From assembly GCA_900551355.1 (NCBI GenBank), contig URVR01000010.1, forward strand, positions 1 through 19,014: DNA of 19,014 bases. The letters run 5' to 3'. Each line of letters opens with the position of its first letter. The stretch's first letter is position 1. A program made the position numbers and the translations under genes. Positions 1 to 7,526 of the stretch are shown here, one piece after another. The stretch comes from an uncultured Eubacteriales bacterium (lineage in GTDB: Bacteria > Bacillota > Clostridia > Oscillospirales > Oscillospiraceae). The notes beneath the pieces are model-generated. The model made no database searches. It saw only the letters and a program-made list of their open reading frames with translations, and was not told where the DNA came from.

Positions 1-54
1 CGGCATACGAGATTCCTCTACGTCTCGTGGGCTCGGGATGTGTATAAGAGACAG
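1..54. other. Untrimmed Nextera i7 adapter (left end)
   Basis: Bases 1-13 match the inner part of the Illumina P7 primer. Bases 14-21 (TCCTCTAC) are an i7 index, which I recall as Nextera N712. Bases 22-36 are the GTCTCGTGGGCTCGG tail, followed by the Tn5 mosaic end finishing in AGAGACAG at 54. One A is missing at the tail/mosaic-end junction compared with the canonical adapter. This is library sequence, not genome; real DNA starts at 55. Confidence 0.98.
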
Positions 55-1036
55 TGTACAGGAACCGGCTCATGGGCAGGTCGCGGCCCAGGTCGGTGAG
101 GGTTTTGCGGTCGTAGACGCCGGACAGCAGGGCGGCGCCGCCCTCCGGCGCGGCCTTCATCACCGTCATGTCCCTGGCAAGGTCGCTGAGCTCGCCCAGC
201 AGGGCGGCCACGTCCTTGCCGCCGCGGTACAGCTGGTCGAACAGGGCCAGCGCGTCGGCGGCGTTCCGGGCCAGCAGGCAGCGCATGAGCTGCAGCGTCT
301 GGGTGCTGCCGGCCAGACCCAGTGTGTCCAGCACGGTGCGGCTGTCGATATCGCCCGCCGCCGCCCGGCACTGATCCAGCAGGCTCAGGGCGTCGCGGAG
401 GGCGCCGTTGGCCATGCGGGCCAGGATCTCCGCGCCGTCCGCCGTCAGGGCGATGTCCTCCGCCGCCGCGATCTTCAGCAGCTGCTGCTCCGTGTCCCGG
501 GGCAGGATGCGCTTGAAGGAGAACCGCTGGCAGCGGGAGAGGATGGTGGCCGGCACCTTGTGCAGCTCTGTGGTGGCCAGAATGAACAGCAGATGCTCCG
601 GCGGCTCCTCCATGATCTTCAGCAGGGCGTTGAAGGCGTCCCGGGAGAGCATATGCACCTCGTCGATGATGTACACCCGCTTTTTCAGCACGGAGGGGGG
701 ATAGACCGCCTCCTCCCGCAGGGTGCGGGCGTCATTGACGCTGCCGTTGGAGGCGGCGTCCAGCTCCGTCACGTCCAGCAGCGTGCCGGCGTCGATGCCC
801 CGGCAGCTGTCACACTGGCAGCAGGGGGCGCCGTCCACGGGATGCTCGCAGTTGACGGCCTTGGCAAGGATCCGGGCACAGGTGGTCTTGCCGGTGCCCC
901 GGGTGCCGGTGAAAAGGTAGGCGTGACCCACGCGGCCCTCCGCCACCTGCCGCTGGAGCGTGTCGGTGATGTGGGACTGGCCCACCACCTCCGAAAAGGT
1001 CCGGGGACGGTATTTGCGGTACAGAGCCTGATACAC
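55..1036 (-). CDS. dnaX: DNA polymerase III subunit gamma/tau, 3' end missing
   Basis: Clamp-loader ATPase subunit of the replisome. The reading frame is open from a GTG at 1036 to the contig edge, giving 327 codons that start MYQALYRKYRPRTFSEVVGQ, the classic DnaX N-terminus. Visible motifs: Walker A GTRGTGKT (residues 44-51), a zinc module with Cys63, Cys72, Cys75 and Cys78, Walker B region YIIDEVHM (122-129), and the sensor-1 stretch LFILATTELHKVP followed by ILSRCQRF. GTG was chosen because AGGAGG (1050-1045) lies 8 nt upstream and no ATG gives the conserved N-terminus. The gene follows the SRP RNA by about 20 nt, so the two are probably transcribed from the same promoter. The C-terminal part (rest of domain III and the tau region) is lost beyond the library end. 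Identity is certain by motif; whether a tau-type extension exists cannot be seen. Confidence 0.96.
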
Positions 1037-1055
1037 GGGCAACACCTCCTGACAA

Positions 1056-1215
1056 AGTGAAATGGAACGTCCTCCGCCCATAGCCGCGAAGCCGGCTTCC
1101 CCGCGGCACATGGATGATCCCTCTTAATGCTGCTCGGTTCCCCGCCTGACATGATTCGTGGGTATCCATTGCGCGAGACCGGCCCCGCAGCTATCGGCGG
1201 AGGACGAGTTCACCC
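1056..1215 (-). ncRNA. ffs: Bacterial signal recognition particle RNA (4.5S-like)
   Basis: RNA of the signal recognition particle, partner of Ffh in co-translational membrane targeting. The conserved core reads GTCAGG (1150-1145), a CGG/CCG stem closed by a GGAA tetraloop (1141-1138), then AGCAGC (1134-1129), which is the Ffh-binding helix 8 pattern, followed by ATTAAGAGGGATCATCCATG. The distal helix is anchored by a perfect 11-bp pairing of CGTCCTCCGCC (1206-1196) with GGCGGAGGACG (1078-1068). An outer GUGAA/UUCAC pairing lies near both transcript ends. A promoter sits directly upstream. Ends are estimated from the promoter and the pairing. At roughly 160 nt with its ends already paired, there seems to be no room for an Alu domain. 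Location just upstream of dnaX matches the arrangement known in Bacillota. Confidence 0.9.
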
Positions 1216-1219
1216 AAGT

Positions 1220-1248
1220 ATTCTACTACAAAACCGCCCGCTTGGCAA
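1220..1248 (-). promoter_or_regulatory. Sigma-A-type promoter of the SRP RNA (and probably dnaX)
   Basis: Reading leftward, the -35 is TTGCCA (1248-1243), the spacer is 17 nt and the -10 is TAGAAT (1225-1220). Transcription should start near 1215-1213, at a G run, exactly where the SRP RNA secondary structure begins. Confidence 0.8.
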
Positions 1249-1266
1249 CAGTTTTTTGTCGAGGGG

Positions 1267-3099
1267 CTATCCCAGCAGCGTCCATACGCCGTGGATGATC
1301 ATGCACAGCGCCGCGCCCATGGCGGTGGGCAGCGCCGCCGCCAGCGCCGTCCACCGGGCGCTGCCCGTCTCGTGGAGGATGGTGAGGCAGGTGGTGCCGC
1401 AGGGGAAGTGCAGCAGGCACAGCACCAGCATGCACACCGCCGTCTGGGCCGTCCAGCCGTTGGCGGTGAGGACGGCGGACAGCTCCGCCAGGCTGCCGTA
1501 GGCCGTGAGGGTGCCGGTCTGGAGATAACCCATCAGCAGTACCGGCAGCACGATCTCGTTGGCGGGGAAGCCCAGCAGGAACGCCAGCAGCACCATGCCG
1601 TCCAGCCCCATGAGCCGCCCGGGGCCGTCCAGCGCACCGGCCAGCGCCGTCAGCAGACTGCCGCCGCGGACGGAGATGCTGCCCAGTGTCCAGATGAGCA
1701 GTCCGGCGGGGGCGGCCACCGTCACCGCACGGCCCAGCACGAACAGCGTCCGATCCAGCAGTGACCGCACCAGCACCTGCCCCACCCGGGGCATCCGGTA
1801 GGGCGGCAGCTCCAGCGAGAAGGCGGACAGCTGGCCCCGCAGCACCGTGGCGGTCAGCAGCCGGGAGGCCAGCAGCGTCATGCCGACGGCGAAGAGGATG
1901 CACCCCAGAAACAGCGCCGTCGCCAGCAGGGAGCGGCCAAGCCCCATGGTGCCGCCCAGGAAAAACAGGCTGATGAGGGCGATGAGGGTGGGGAACCGTC
2001 CGTTGCAGGGGACGAAGGCGTTGGTGAGGATGGCCACCAGTCGCTCCCGGGGGCTGTCGATGATGCGGCAGCCGGTAACGCCGCAGGCGTTGCAGCCGAA
2101 GCCCATGCACATGGTGAGGCTCTGGCGGCCGCTGCCGCCGGCGGCCCGGAAGAAGCGGTCCATTACGAAGGCCGCGCGGGGCAGGTAGCCCGCATCCTCC
2201 AGCAGAGTGAACAGCGGGAAGAAGATGGCCATGGGCGGCAGCATCACCGCCACCACCCATGCCGCCGTGCGGTACACACCGTCCACCAGCGCGCCCTGTA
2301 CCCACCACGGCGCGCCGGAAAGCAGCGTCCGCAGCGGCGCCTGCAGCGCCATGAGCCAGCGGCTCAGCAGGGCGGAGGGGGCGTTGGCGCCCCAGATGGT
2401 CAGCCAGAACACCGCGCCCAGCAGCAGAAGCATCACCGGGATGCCGGTGGCGGGGCCGGTGAGCAGCCGGTCCAGCCGCCGGTCACGGGCGTGGACATCC
2501 TCCGGGCGGGCGGAGAGGCAGGCGACGGCGATGGCAGCCGCCCGGCGGGCCACGGCGGCGCTGTCGTCGCCGTCCAGCGCCGGCCATGTGTCCGCCGCGG
2601 CAGGACGGCGGGCCATGTCCAGCACCGCCGTGCGCAGGGCGTCCAGTCCCTGTCCGCTGCGGGCCGCCGCCGTCACCACCGGCACGCCGAGACCCCGGGA
2701 CAGAGCGTCCGTGTCCACGGCGACGCCCTTCTTCCGGGCCTCGTCCATCAGGTTCAGGCACAGCACCAGCCGGGGGGTGCGGCAGCGGAGCTGCACCGCC
2801 AGCAGCAGGTTGCGCCGCAGGCAGGTGGCGTCCGCCACCACCACCGTCACGTCGGCATCGCCGCCGCAGATGAAGTCCCGGGCCAGCTGCTCCTCCGGCG
2901 AGTCCGCCCGCAGGGAGTATGTCCCCGGCAGGTCGATGAGCCGGAAGGATGCGCCCTGCCAGCTGTATGTACCCTCCGCCACCGCCACCGTTTTGCCGGG
3001 CCAGTTCCCGGTGTGCTGGTGCATGCCCGTCAGGGCGTTGAACACCGTGGATTTTCCCACGTTGGGGTTGCCCGCCAGCGCCGCTGTGTACTGCTCCAT
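1267..3099 (-). CDS. feoB: Ferrous iron transport protein B (short FeoB, 610 aa)
   Basis: Membrane Fe(II) importer with an N-terminal G-protein domain. G1 GNPNVGKS (residues 10-17), G2 Thr37 in NWPGKTV, G3 DLPG (56-59) and G4 NLMD (116-119) are all intact. The membrane part carries the two Gate-type segments, with the conserved GFGCNACGVTGCR and ERLVAILTNAFVPCNGRFP stretches. At 610 residues it is shorter than the roughly 770-residue E. coli type, but it looks complete through its last hydrophobic segments. The start at 3099 was chosen because AGGAGG (3113-3108) is 8 nt upstream and the protein then begins MEQYTAALAGNPNVGK; an in-frame ATG two codons earlier sits too close to the RBS, and the longer upstream extension reads through the leader terminator. 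FeoA is not adjacent; a FeoA-like gene lies about 6.6 kb away on the other strand. Manganese or another divalent metal is possible as substrate. Confidence 0.93.
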   Translation of the reverse strand: MEQYTAALAGNPNVGKSTVFNALTGMHQHTGNWPGKTVAVAEGTYSWQGASFRLIDLPGTYSLRADSPEEQLARDFICGGDADVTVVVADATCLRRNLLLAVQLRCRTPRLVLCLNLMDEARKKGVAVDTDALSRGLGVPVVTAAARSGQGLDALRTAVLDMARRPAAADTWPALDGDDSAAVARRAAAIAVACLSARPEDVHARDRRLDRLLTGPATGIPVMLLLLGAVFWLTIWGANAPSALLSRWLMALQAPLRTLLSGAPWWVQGALVDGVYRTAAWVVAVMLPPMAIFFPLFTLLEDAGYLPRAAFVMDRFFRAAGGSGRQSLTMCMGFGCNACGVTGCRIIDSPRERLVAILTNAFVPCNGRFPTLIALISLFFLGGTMGLGRSLLATALFLGCILFAVGMTLLASRLLTATVLRGQLSAFSLELPPYRMPRVGQVLVRSLLDRTLFVLGRAVTVAAPAGLLIWTLGSISVRGGSLLTALAGALDGPGRLMGLDGMVLLAFLLGFPANEIVLPVLLMGYLQTGTLTAYGSLAELSAVLTANGWTAQTAVCMLVLCLLHFPCGTTCLTILHETGSARWTALAAALPTAMGAALCMIIHGVWTLLG

Positions 3100-3170
3100 G
3101 GCCATCTCCTCCTTTTTGCAGGCTGCTTCCGGCCATTCTATGCGGCGGCGGGGCGGCGGGTGCGGAGTGC

Positions 3171-3211
3171 AAAAAAGAAACCGCGCACCCATGGTGCGCG
3201 GTTTCTTTTTT
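3171..3211. terminator. Perfect intrinsic terminator inside the feoB leader
   Basis: There are two 19-bp perfect arms (3171-3189 and 3193-3211) around a CAT loop. The GC core is CCGCGCACC/GGTGCGCGG, with an A run on one side and a T run on the other, so it can act in both directions. It lies between the leftward promoter at 3286-3259 and the feoB start at 3099. It would therefore stop most feoB transcripts unless read-through occurs, or it ends a separate short RNA of about 80 nt. Confidence 0.85.
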
Positions 3212-3258
3212 GGTAAAGGAGAGAGAATAACAATGTCACTTACATACTTTCTGATGCC

Positions 3259-3286
3259 ATCATAGCACAGCGTCTCCGAAAGTCAA
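3259..3286 (-). promoter_or_regulatory. Promoter driving the feoB leader
   Basis: Leftward -35 TTGACT (3286-3281), 16-nt spacer, -10 TATGAT (3264-3259); start expected near 3252. The transcript meets the terminator at 3211-3171 about 40 nt later, before reaching feoB. Confidence 0.65.
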
Positions 3287-3290
3287 CGGG

Positions 3291-3320
3291 TTTGTGAGAG
3301 GATTCACAAATTGTTCACAA
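3291..3320. promoter_or_regulatory. CRP/FNR-like palindrome between divergent promoters
   Basis: TTTGTGA (3291-3297), 6 nt, TCACAAA (3304-3310) is a perfect inverted repeat that contains the CRP consensus TGTGA-N6-TCACA. It is followed at once by a second palindrome, TTGTTCACAA (3311-3320). The centre is about 48 bp upstream of the predicted feoB-leader start and about 74 bp upstream of the predicted marR start. The binding protein is unknown. Confidence 0.5.
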
Positions 3321-3339
3321 GCCCGCCGCAAAGGCGCCC

Positions 3340-3368
3340 TTGACATTCCGCGGACGGCGTGCTATTAT
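3340..3368 (+). promoter_or_regulatory. Promoter of the marR-ABC operon
   Basis: Consensus -35 TTGACA (3340-3345), 17-nt spacer, -10 TATTAT (3363-3368). Transcription should begin near 3375, inside the operator-like palindromes described next. Confidence 0.85.
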
Positions 3369-3395
3369 TTAGCGCACTAATAGTTCGCGTGCGAA
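3369..3395. promoter_or_regulatory. Tandem palindromes, candidate MarR operator
   Basis: TTAGCGCACTAA (3369-3380) and TTCGCGTGCGAA (3384-3395) are two adjacent short inverted repeats that begin right after the -10 box and span the predicted start site. This is the usual place for autorepression by a MarR protein encoded directly downstream. The assignment is inferred from position and symmetry. Confidence 0.5.
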
Positions 3396-3414
3396 ATAAA
3401 AAGAAAGGAGGCAC

Positions 3415-3873
3415 ATGGTGAAGAAGTGTATCACAGAGCGGCCGGAGCATTTCGGGCCGCTGTTCGGCTACTGCGACCACCAGGTGCAGAAGCTGATGGT
3501 GCGCAAGCTGCGGCAGTACGACGTGTCGCCCATGCAGTGCAGGACGCTGACCTATCTCCACGAGGCGGAGGGCGAGGTCAACCAGAAGCAGCTGGAGCGG
3601 CACCTGATGGTAAAGCCCAGCACGGTCAACGGCATCGTGGACCGGCTGGAGGAGAAGGGCATGCTGCGGCGCACCGCCAGCCCGTCAGACGGGCGGTGCC
3701 GGCTGCTGGCGCTGACGCCCCAGGGCATGCAGTTTTATGATAAGTTCACCGCCATCGTGCAGGAGGTCAACGACCGTCTGGAGAAGGACTTCTCCCCGGA
3801 GGAGGTACAGCTTCTGACGTCGCTGCTGCTGCGGGTGGCGAAGAATCTGACGGAGGAGGGTGACGTATGCTGA
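3415..3873 (+). CDS. MarR family transcriptional regulator
   Basis: Small dimeric winged-helix regulator of 152 aa, normal length for the family. The recognition helix region is KQLERHLMVKPSTVNGIVDR and the wing is LRRTASPSDGRCRLLALTPQG, whose Asp-Gly-Arg is typical of MarR. Helices at both ends would form the dimer interface. AAAGGAGG (3404-3411) lies just upstream; the start could be ATG 3415 or the next codon, GTG 3418, which has better spacing. The gene overlaps the following exporter gene by 7 nt, so it most likely senses a substrate of that exporter and represses its own operon through the palindromes at 3369-3395. No ligand can be deduced from the sequence. Confidence 0.92.
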   Translation: MVKKCITERPEHFGPLFGYCDHQVQKLMVRKLRQYDVSPMQCRTLTYLHEAEGEVNQKQLERHLMVKPSTVNGIVDRLEEKGMLRRTASPSDGRCRLLALTPQGMQFYDKFTAIVQEVNDRLEKDFSPEEVQLLTSLLLRVAKNLTEEGDVC

Positions 3874-5603
3874 GGAAGCTTGCCCCGTATACGAGGGGCT
3901 ACCGGCTGTACGTCCTGCTGGGCGTGCTGTGCTCGGCGGGCGAGGCCGTGCTGGAGCTGGAGCTGCCCCAGGCCATGAGCGAGATCGTGGACGTGGGCAT
4001 CGCCACCGGCAACAGGAGCTACATCCTGCTGACGGGGCTGAAGATGTTCCTGATGGCCATGGCGGCGCTGGCGTGCGGCGTGGGCGCGGCGGTGCTGGCC
4101 GCCAAGGCGGCCATGGGCTTCGGCGCCAATGTGCGGCAGGCGGAGTATGAGCAGGTACAGCGCTTCTCCTTTGCCAATATCGAGCGCTTTTCCACCGCCA
4201 GCCTCATCACCCGCCTGACCAACGACGTGTCGTCGGTGCAGATGACGCTGTTCATGGGCATGCGCATGTGCGTCCGGGCACCGGTGATGCTGGTGACGGC
4301 GCTGGTGAAGGCCATGGAGATCAGCCTGGATCTGAGCCAGGTGTTTCTGGTGGCGGTGCCGCTGCTGATCATCGCGGTGGTCATCGTCATCCGGTATGTG
4401 GGGCCGTTCTTCACGGCGCTGCAGAGCGCCACCGACGACCTGAACCTGGTGGTGCAGGAGAACCTCAACGCCGTCCGGGTGGTGAAGTCCTTCGTCCGGG
4501 AGGGCGAGGAGGAGCAGAAGTTCCGCGTCCGCAGCGACCGGCTGCGGGATACGGCGGAGCGGGCCTTCGGCTTCGTGGTGATGTTCATGCCCGTCATGAT
4601 CATGATCATGGGCGGCACCATCGTGTCTTTGATGTGGCTGGGCGGCCACGACGTGGCGGAGGGCACCCTGCTCTCCGGCGACCTGATGGCGTTTTTCACC
4701 TATGCCAGTGAGATACTGATGTCGCTGATGATGGTGTCCATGGTGCTGATGTTCCTGACCCGGGCCATCGCCTGCGGCAAGCGTATCGTGGAGGTGCTGG
4801 ACGAGCAGCCCCAGATCACCGACGCCCAGGCCGACCCGGCGCTGACCGTGGACAACGGCGACATCCGGTTCGAGCATGTGTATTTCAAGTATCATCCCAC
4901 GGCGGAGGGCTGGAACCTGACGGACGTCGACCTGCACATCGAAAGCGGCATGACCGTGGGCATTCTGGGCGGCACCGGCAGCGCCAAGTCCACGCTGGTG
5001 AGCATGATCCCCCGGCTGTACGAGGTGGACGAGGGCGCCGTCTCCGTGGGCGGCCGCAACGTAAAGGACTACACCATGGAGGCGCTGCGAAGCGGCTGCG
5101 CCATGGTGCTGCAGAAGAACACCCTGTTTTCCGGCACCATCCGGGAGAACCTGCGCTGGGGCCGGGCGGACGCCGCCGATGCCGAGATCGAGGAGGCCTG
5201 CCGCATGGCCTGCGCCGACGAGTTCATCCAGCGGATGCCCGACGGCTACGACACCTATATCGAGCAGGGCGGCACCAACGTGTCCGGCGGGCAGAAGCAG
5301 CGGCTGTGCATCGCCCGCGCCATCCTGCGCCGTCCCAAGGTGCTGATCCTGGACGACTCCACCAGCGCGGTGGATACCGCCACCGACGCCAAGATACGCG
5401 GCGCGCTGAAAACGGCGCTGCCCGGCACCACCAAGCTCATCATCGCCCAGCGCATCACCTCCGTGATGGACGCGGACATGATCCTGGTGCTGGACGACGG
5501 TCATGTGGTGGGACAGGGCACCCACGCGCAGCTGATGGAGAGCTGCGGGATCTACCGCGAGGTCTACGAATCCCAGCAGGAAGGGGTGAGCATTGATGGC
5601 TGA
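3867..5603 (+). CDS. ABC exporter half-transporter, degenerate-site subunit
   Basis: First half of a heterodimeric type IV ABC exporter: an N-terminal six-helix membrane domain (about residues 10-305) and a C-terminal ATPase (about 332-578). Walker A is GTGSAKST (369-376), the Q-loop is Gln416, the signature is VSGGQ (472-476) and Walker B is LILDDS (493-498). The catalytic glutamate position is Asp497 and the switch histidine is replaced by Gln528 (IIAQRI). The glycine before the Walker A lysine is Ala373. This pattern marks the subunit whose own site does not hydrolyse ATP, as in TM287, BmrC and LmrC. It overlaps marR by 7 nt and the partner gene by 8 nt, supporting translational coupling and heterodimer formation. 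The substrate is unknown; drug, lipid or peptide export under MarR control is typical. Confidence 0.93.
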   Translation: MLRKLAPYTRGYRLYVLLGVLCSAGEAVLELELPQAMSEIVDVGIATGNRSYILLTGLKMFLMAMAALACGVGAAVLAAKAAMGFGANVRQAEYEQVQRFSFANIERFSTASLITRLTNDVSSVQMTLFMGMRMCVRAPVMLVTALVKAMEISLDLSQVFLVAVPLLIIAVVIVIRYVGPFFTALQSATDDLNLVVQENLNAVRVVKSFVREGEEEQKFRVRSDRLRDTAERAFGFVVMFMPVMIMIMGGTIVSLMWLGGHDVAEGTLLSGDLMAFFTYASEILMSLMMVSMVLMFLTRAIACGKRIVEVLDEQPQITDAQADPALTVDNGDIRFEHVYFKYHPTAEGWNLTDVDLHIESGMTVGILGGTGSAKSTLVSMIPRLYEVDEGAVSVGGRNVKDYTMEALRSGCAMVLQKNTLFSGTIRENLRWGRADAADAEIEEACRMACADEFIQRMPDGYDTYIEQGGTNVSGGQKQRLCIARAILRRPKVLILDDSTSAVDTATDAKIRGALKTALPGTTKLIIAQRITSVMDADMILVLDDGHVVGQGTHAQLMESCGIYREVYESQQEGVSIDG

Positions 5604-7485
5604 TACGAAACGGACACCGCCCCGGGGCGGTCACGGCCACGGCCCCGGCGGCCACGGCTTCCAGCGCCCCAAGGACATGCGGGGCACCTTCAAAAAGCTG
5701 ATGGGCTATGTGGGGAAATACAAAGGCTCGCTGGTGCTGGTGGCGGTATGTCTCATCGTCAGCTCCGCCGGCAGCGTGGCCACCAGCTATATGCTCAAGC
5801 CGCTGCTGAACAACTATATCCTCCCCGGTGATTTTCCGGGACTTTTCAGGATGCTGCTGCTGATGGGCGGGCTGTTCGCCCTCAGCTCCCTGTGCTCCTA
5901 CGCCTATGCCCGCATCATGGTGCATGTGGCGCAGCAGACGGTGGCGACGCTGCGGCAGGATCTGTTCGACCGGCTGCAGGAGCTGCCCATCAGCTACTAT
6001 GACCGGCACCAGTCCGGAGACCTGATGAGCCGGTTCACCAACGATATCGACACCGTCTCGGAGATGCTGAACAGCAGCTTCGCCAGCATCATCTCCAACG
6101 TGCTGACCTTTGTGGGCACCGTGGTGATGATGATCGTGCTGAATCCGTGGCTGACGCTGATCACCTTCCTGTTCCTGGGACTGATGGGCGTGGTGGTCAA
6201 GACCATCGGCGGCCGCAGCCGCACCAACTTCCAGCGGCAGCAGGCGGCGCTGGGCGCCATGAACGGCTATATTGAGGAGATGATCGAGGGACAGAAGGTC
6301 ATCAAGGTCTTTAACCACGAGGGGCAGGCCGTGGCGCGCTTTACAGACCTCAACGGCGGCTACCGCGACGCGGCCACCGCCGCACAGGCCTACGCCGGCA
6401 TGATGATGCCCGCCATGGGCAACCTCAGCAAGATCAACTACGCCGTCACCTGCTGCGTGGGCGGCCTGCTGGCCATCGGCGGCGTGTTCGATGTCGGCTC
6501 GCTGGGCGCGTACCTGCTGTACGTCAAGCAGGTCAGCCAGCCCGTGGGCCAGATCAGCCAGCAGGTCAATACGCTGCTGGCGGCTGCCGCCGGCGCGGAG
6601 CGCATCTTCGCCGTCATGGAGGAGCAGCCGGAGACGGACGAGGGCAAGACCGTCATCGTCCGGGTGGAGAAGAATGGCGATACCCTGACGGAGACGGCGG
6701 AGCGCACCGGGCACTGGGCGTGGAAGAAGCCGGACGGCACGCTGGTGGAGCTGCGGGGTGACGTGCGGTTCGACCATGTGACCTTCTCCTACGACGGGGA
6801 AAAGGCGGTGCTCAACGACGTGTCCCTGTTCGCTAAGCCCGGCCAGAAGATCGCCTTCGTCGGCTCCACCGGCGCGGGCAAGACCACCATCACCAACCTC
6901 ATCAACCGCTTTTACGATGTGCAGCAGGGTACCATCACCTATGACGGCATTGACGTGAAGGATATCGCCAAGGATTCCCTCCGCCGCTCGCTGGGCATCG
7001 TATTGCAGGATACCCACCTGTTCACCGGCACCGTGGCGGACAACATCCGCTACGGCAAGCTGGACGCCACGGACGAGGAGGTGCGCGCCGCGGCTAAGCT
7101 GGCCAACGCCGACGCCTTCATCCGCCACCTGCCCCAGGGCTACGACACCGTCATCACCGGCGACGGCGGCAGCCTCAGTCAGGGCGAGCGGCAGCTGCTG
7201 GCCATCGCCCGCGCCGCCGTGTCCGACCCGCCGGTGCTGATCCTGGACGAGGCCACCAGCTCCATCGACACCCGCACCGAGACGCTGATCGAGCGGGGCA
7301 TGGACTCCCTGATGGAGGGACGCACGGTGTTCGTCATCGCCCACCGGCTGTCCACCGTCCGCAACAGCCGCGCCATTCTGGTGCTGGAGCAGGGCCGCAT
7401 CATCGAGCGCGGCGACCACGCCGAGCTGCTGGCACAGCACGGCAAGTACTACCAGCTCTACACCGGACAGGCGGAGCTGAGTTGA
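5596..7485 (+). CDS. ABC exporter half-transporter, catalytic-site subunit
   Basis: Partner of the preceding half-transporter, 629 aa. The N-terminus has a Gly/His/Pro-rich tail (residues 8-22, RGGHGHGPGGHGF) before the membrane domain (about 35-335). The ATPase domain is fully canonical: Walker A GSTGAGKT (423-430), Gln471, Walker B LILDEATSS with catalytic Glu552, and switch His583. Its signature is LSQGE (527-531), which would complete the partner's degenerate site. A roughly 45-residue insert (346-390) joins the membrane and ATPase domains. ATG 5596 was chosen over the TTG one codon earlier; it lies inside the end of the upstream gene. The pattern corresponds to TM288, BmrD and LmrD-like subunits. 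Confidence 0.94.
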   Translation: MADTKRTPPRGGHGHGPGGHGFQRPKDMRGTFKKLMGYVGKYKGSLVLVAVCLIVSSAGSVATSYMLKPLLNNYILPGDFPGLFRMLLLMGGLFALSSLCSYAYARIMVHVAQQTVATLRQDLFDRLQELPISYYDRHQSGDLMSRFTNDIDTVSEMLNSSFASIISNVLTFVGTVVMMIVLNPWLTLITFLFLGLMGVVVKTIGGRSRTNFQRQQAALGAMNGYIEEMIEGQKVIKVFNHEGQAVARFTDLNGGYRDAATAAQAYAGMMMPAMGNLSKINYAVTCCVGGLLAIGGVFDVGSLGAYLLYVKQVSQPVGQISQQVNTLLAAAAGAERIFAVMEEQPETDEGKTVIVRVEKNGDTLTETAERTGHWAWKKPDGTLVELRGDVRFDHVTFSYDGEKAVLNDVSLFAKPGQKIAFVGSTGAGKTTITNLINRFYDVQQGTITYDGIDVKDIAKDSLRRSLGIVLQDTHLFTGTVADNIRYGKLDATDEEVRAAAKLANADAFIRHLPQGYDTVITGDGGSLSQGERQLLAIARAAVSDPPVLILDEATSSIDTRTETLIERGMDSLMEGRTVFVIAHRLSTVRNSRAILVLEQGRIIERGDHAELLAQHGKYYQLYTGQAELS

Positions 7486-7526
7486 ATCGTTTTCCCAAAA
7501 TCAAACATACTAAGGAGGAGCTACCC

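Noticed and set aside
38..1060. Long plus-strand open frame opposite dnaX (340 codons)
   Set aside because: It begins inside the adapter and is antisense to clearly coding dnaX; GC-rich codon bias leaves the opposite frames open.
3233..3265. Ten-codon leader peptide (MSLTYFLMPS) with AAAGGAG upstream, plus strand
   Set aside because: No plus-strand promoter precedes it and the terminator at 3171-3211 lies directly upstream; it overlaps the minus-strand feoB-leader promoter.
3735..5525. Long minus-strand open frames opposite the two ABC genes (also 5455-7440)
   Set aside because: They are shadows of strongly conserved plus-strand genes, His/Gln-rich by codon complement, without RBS or domain.
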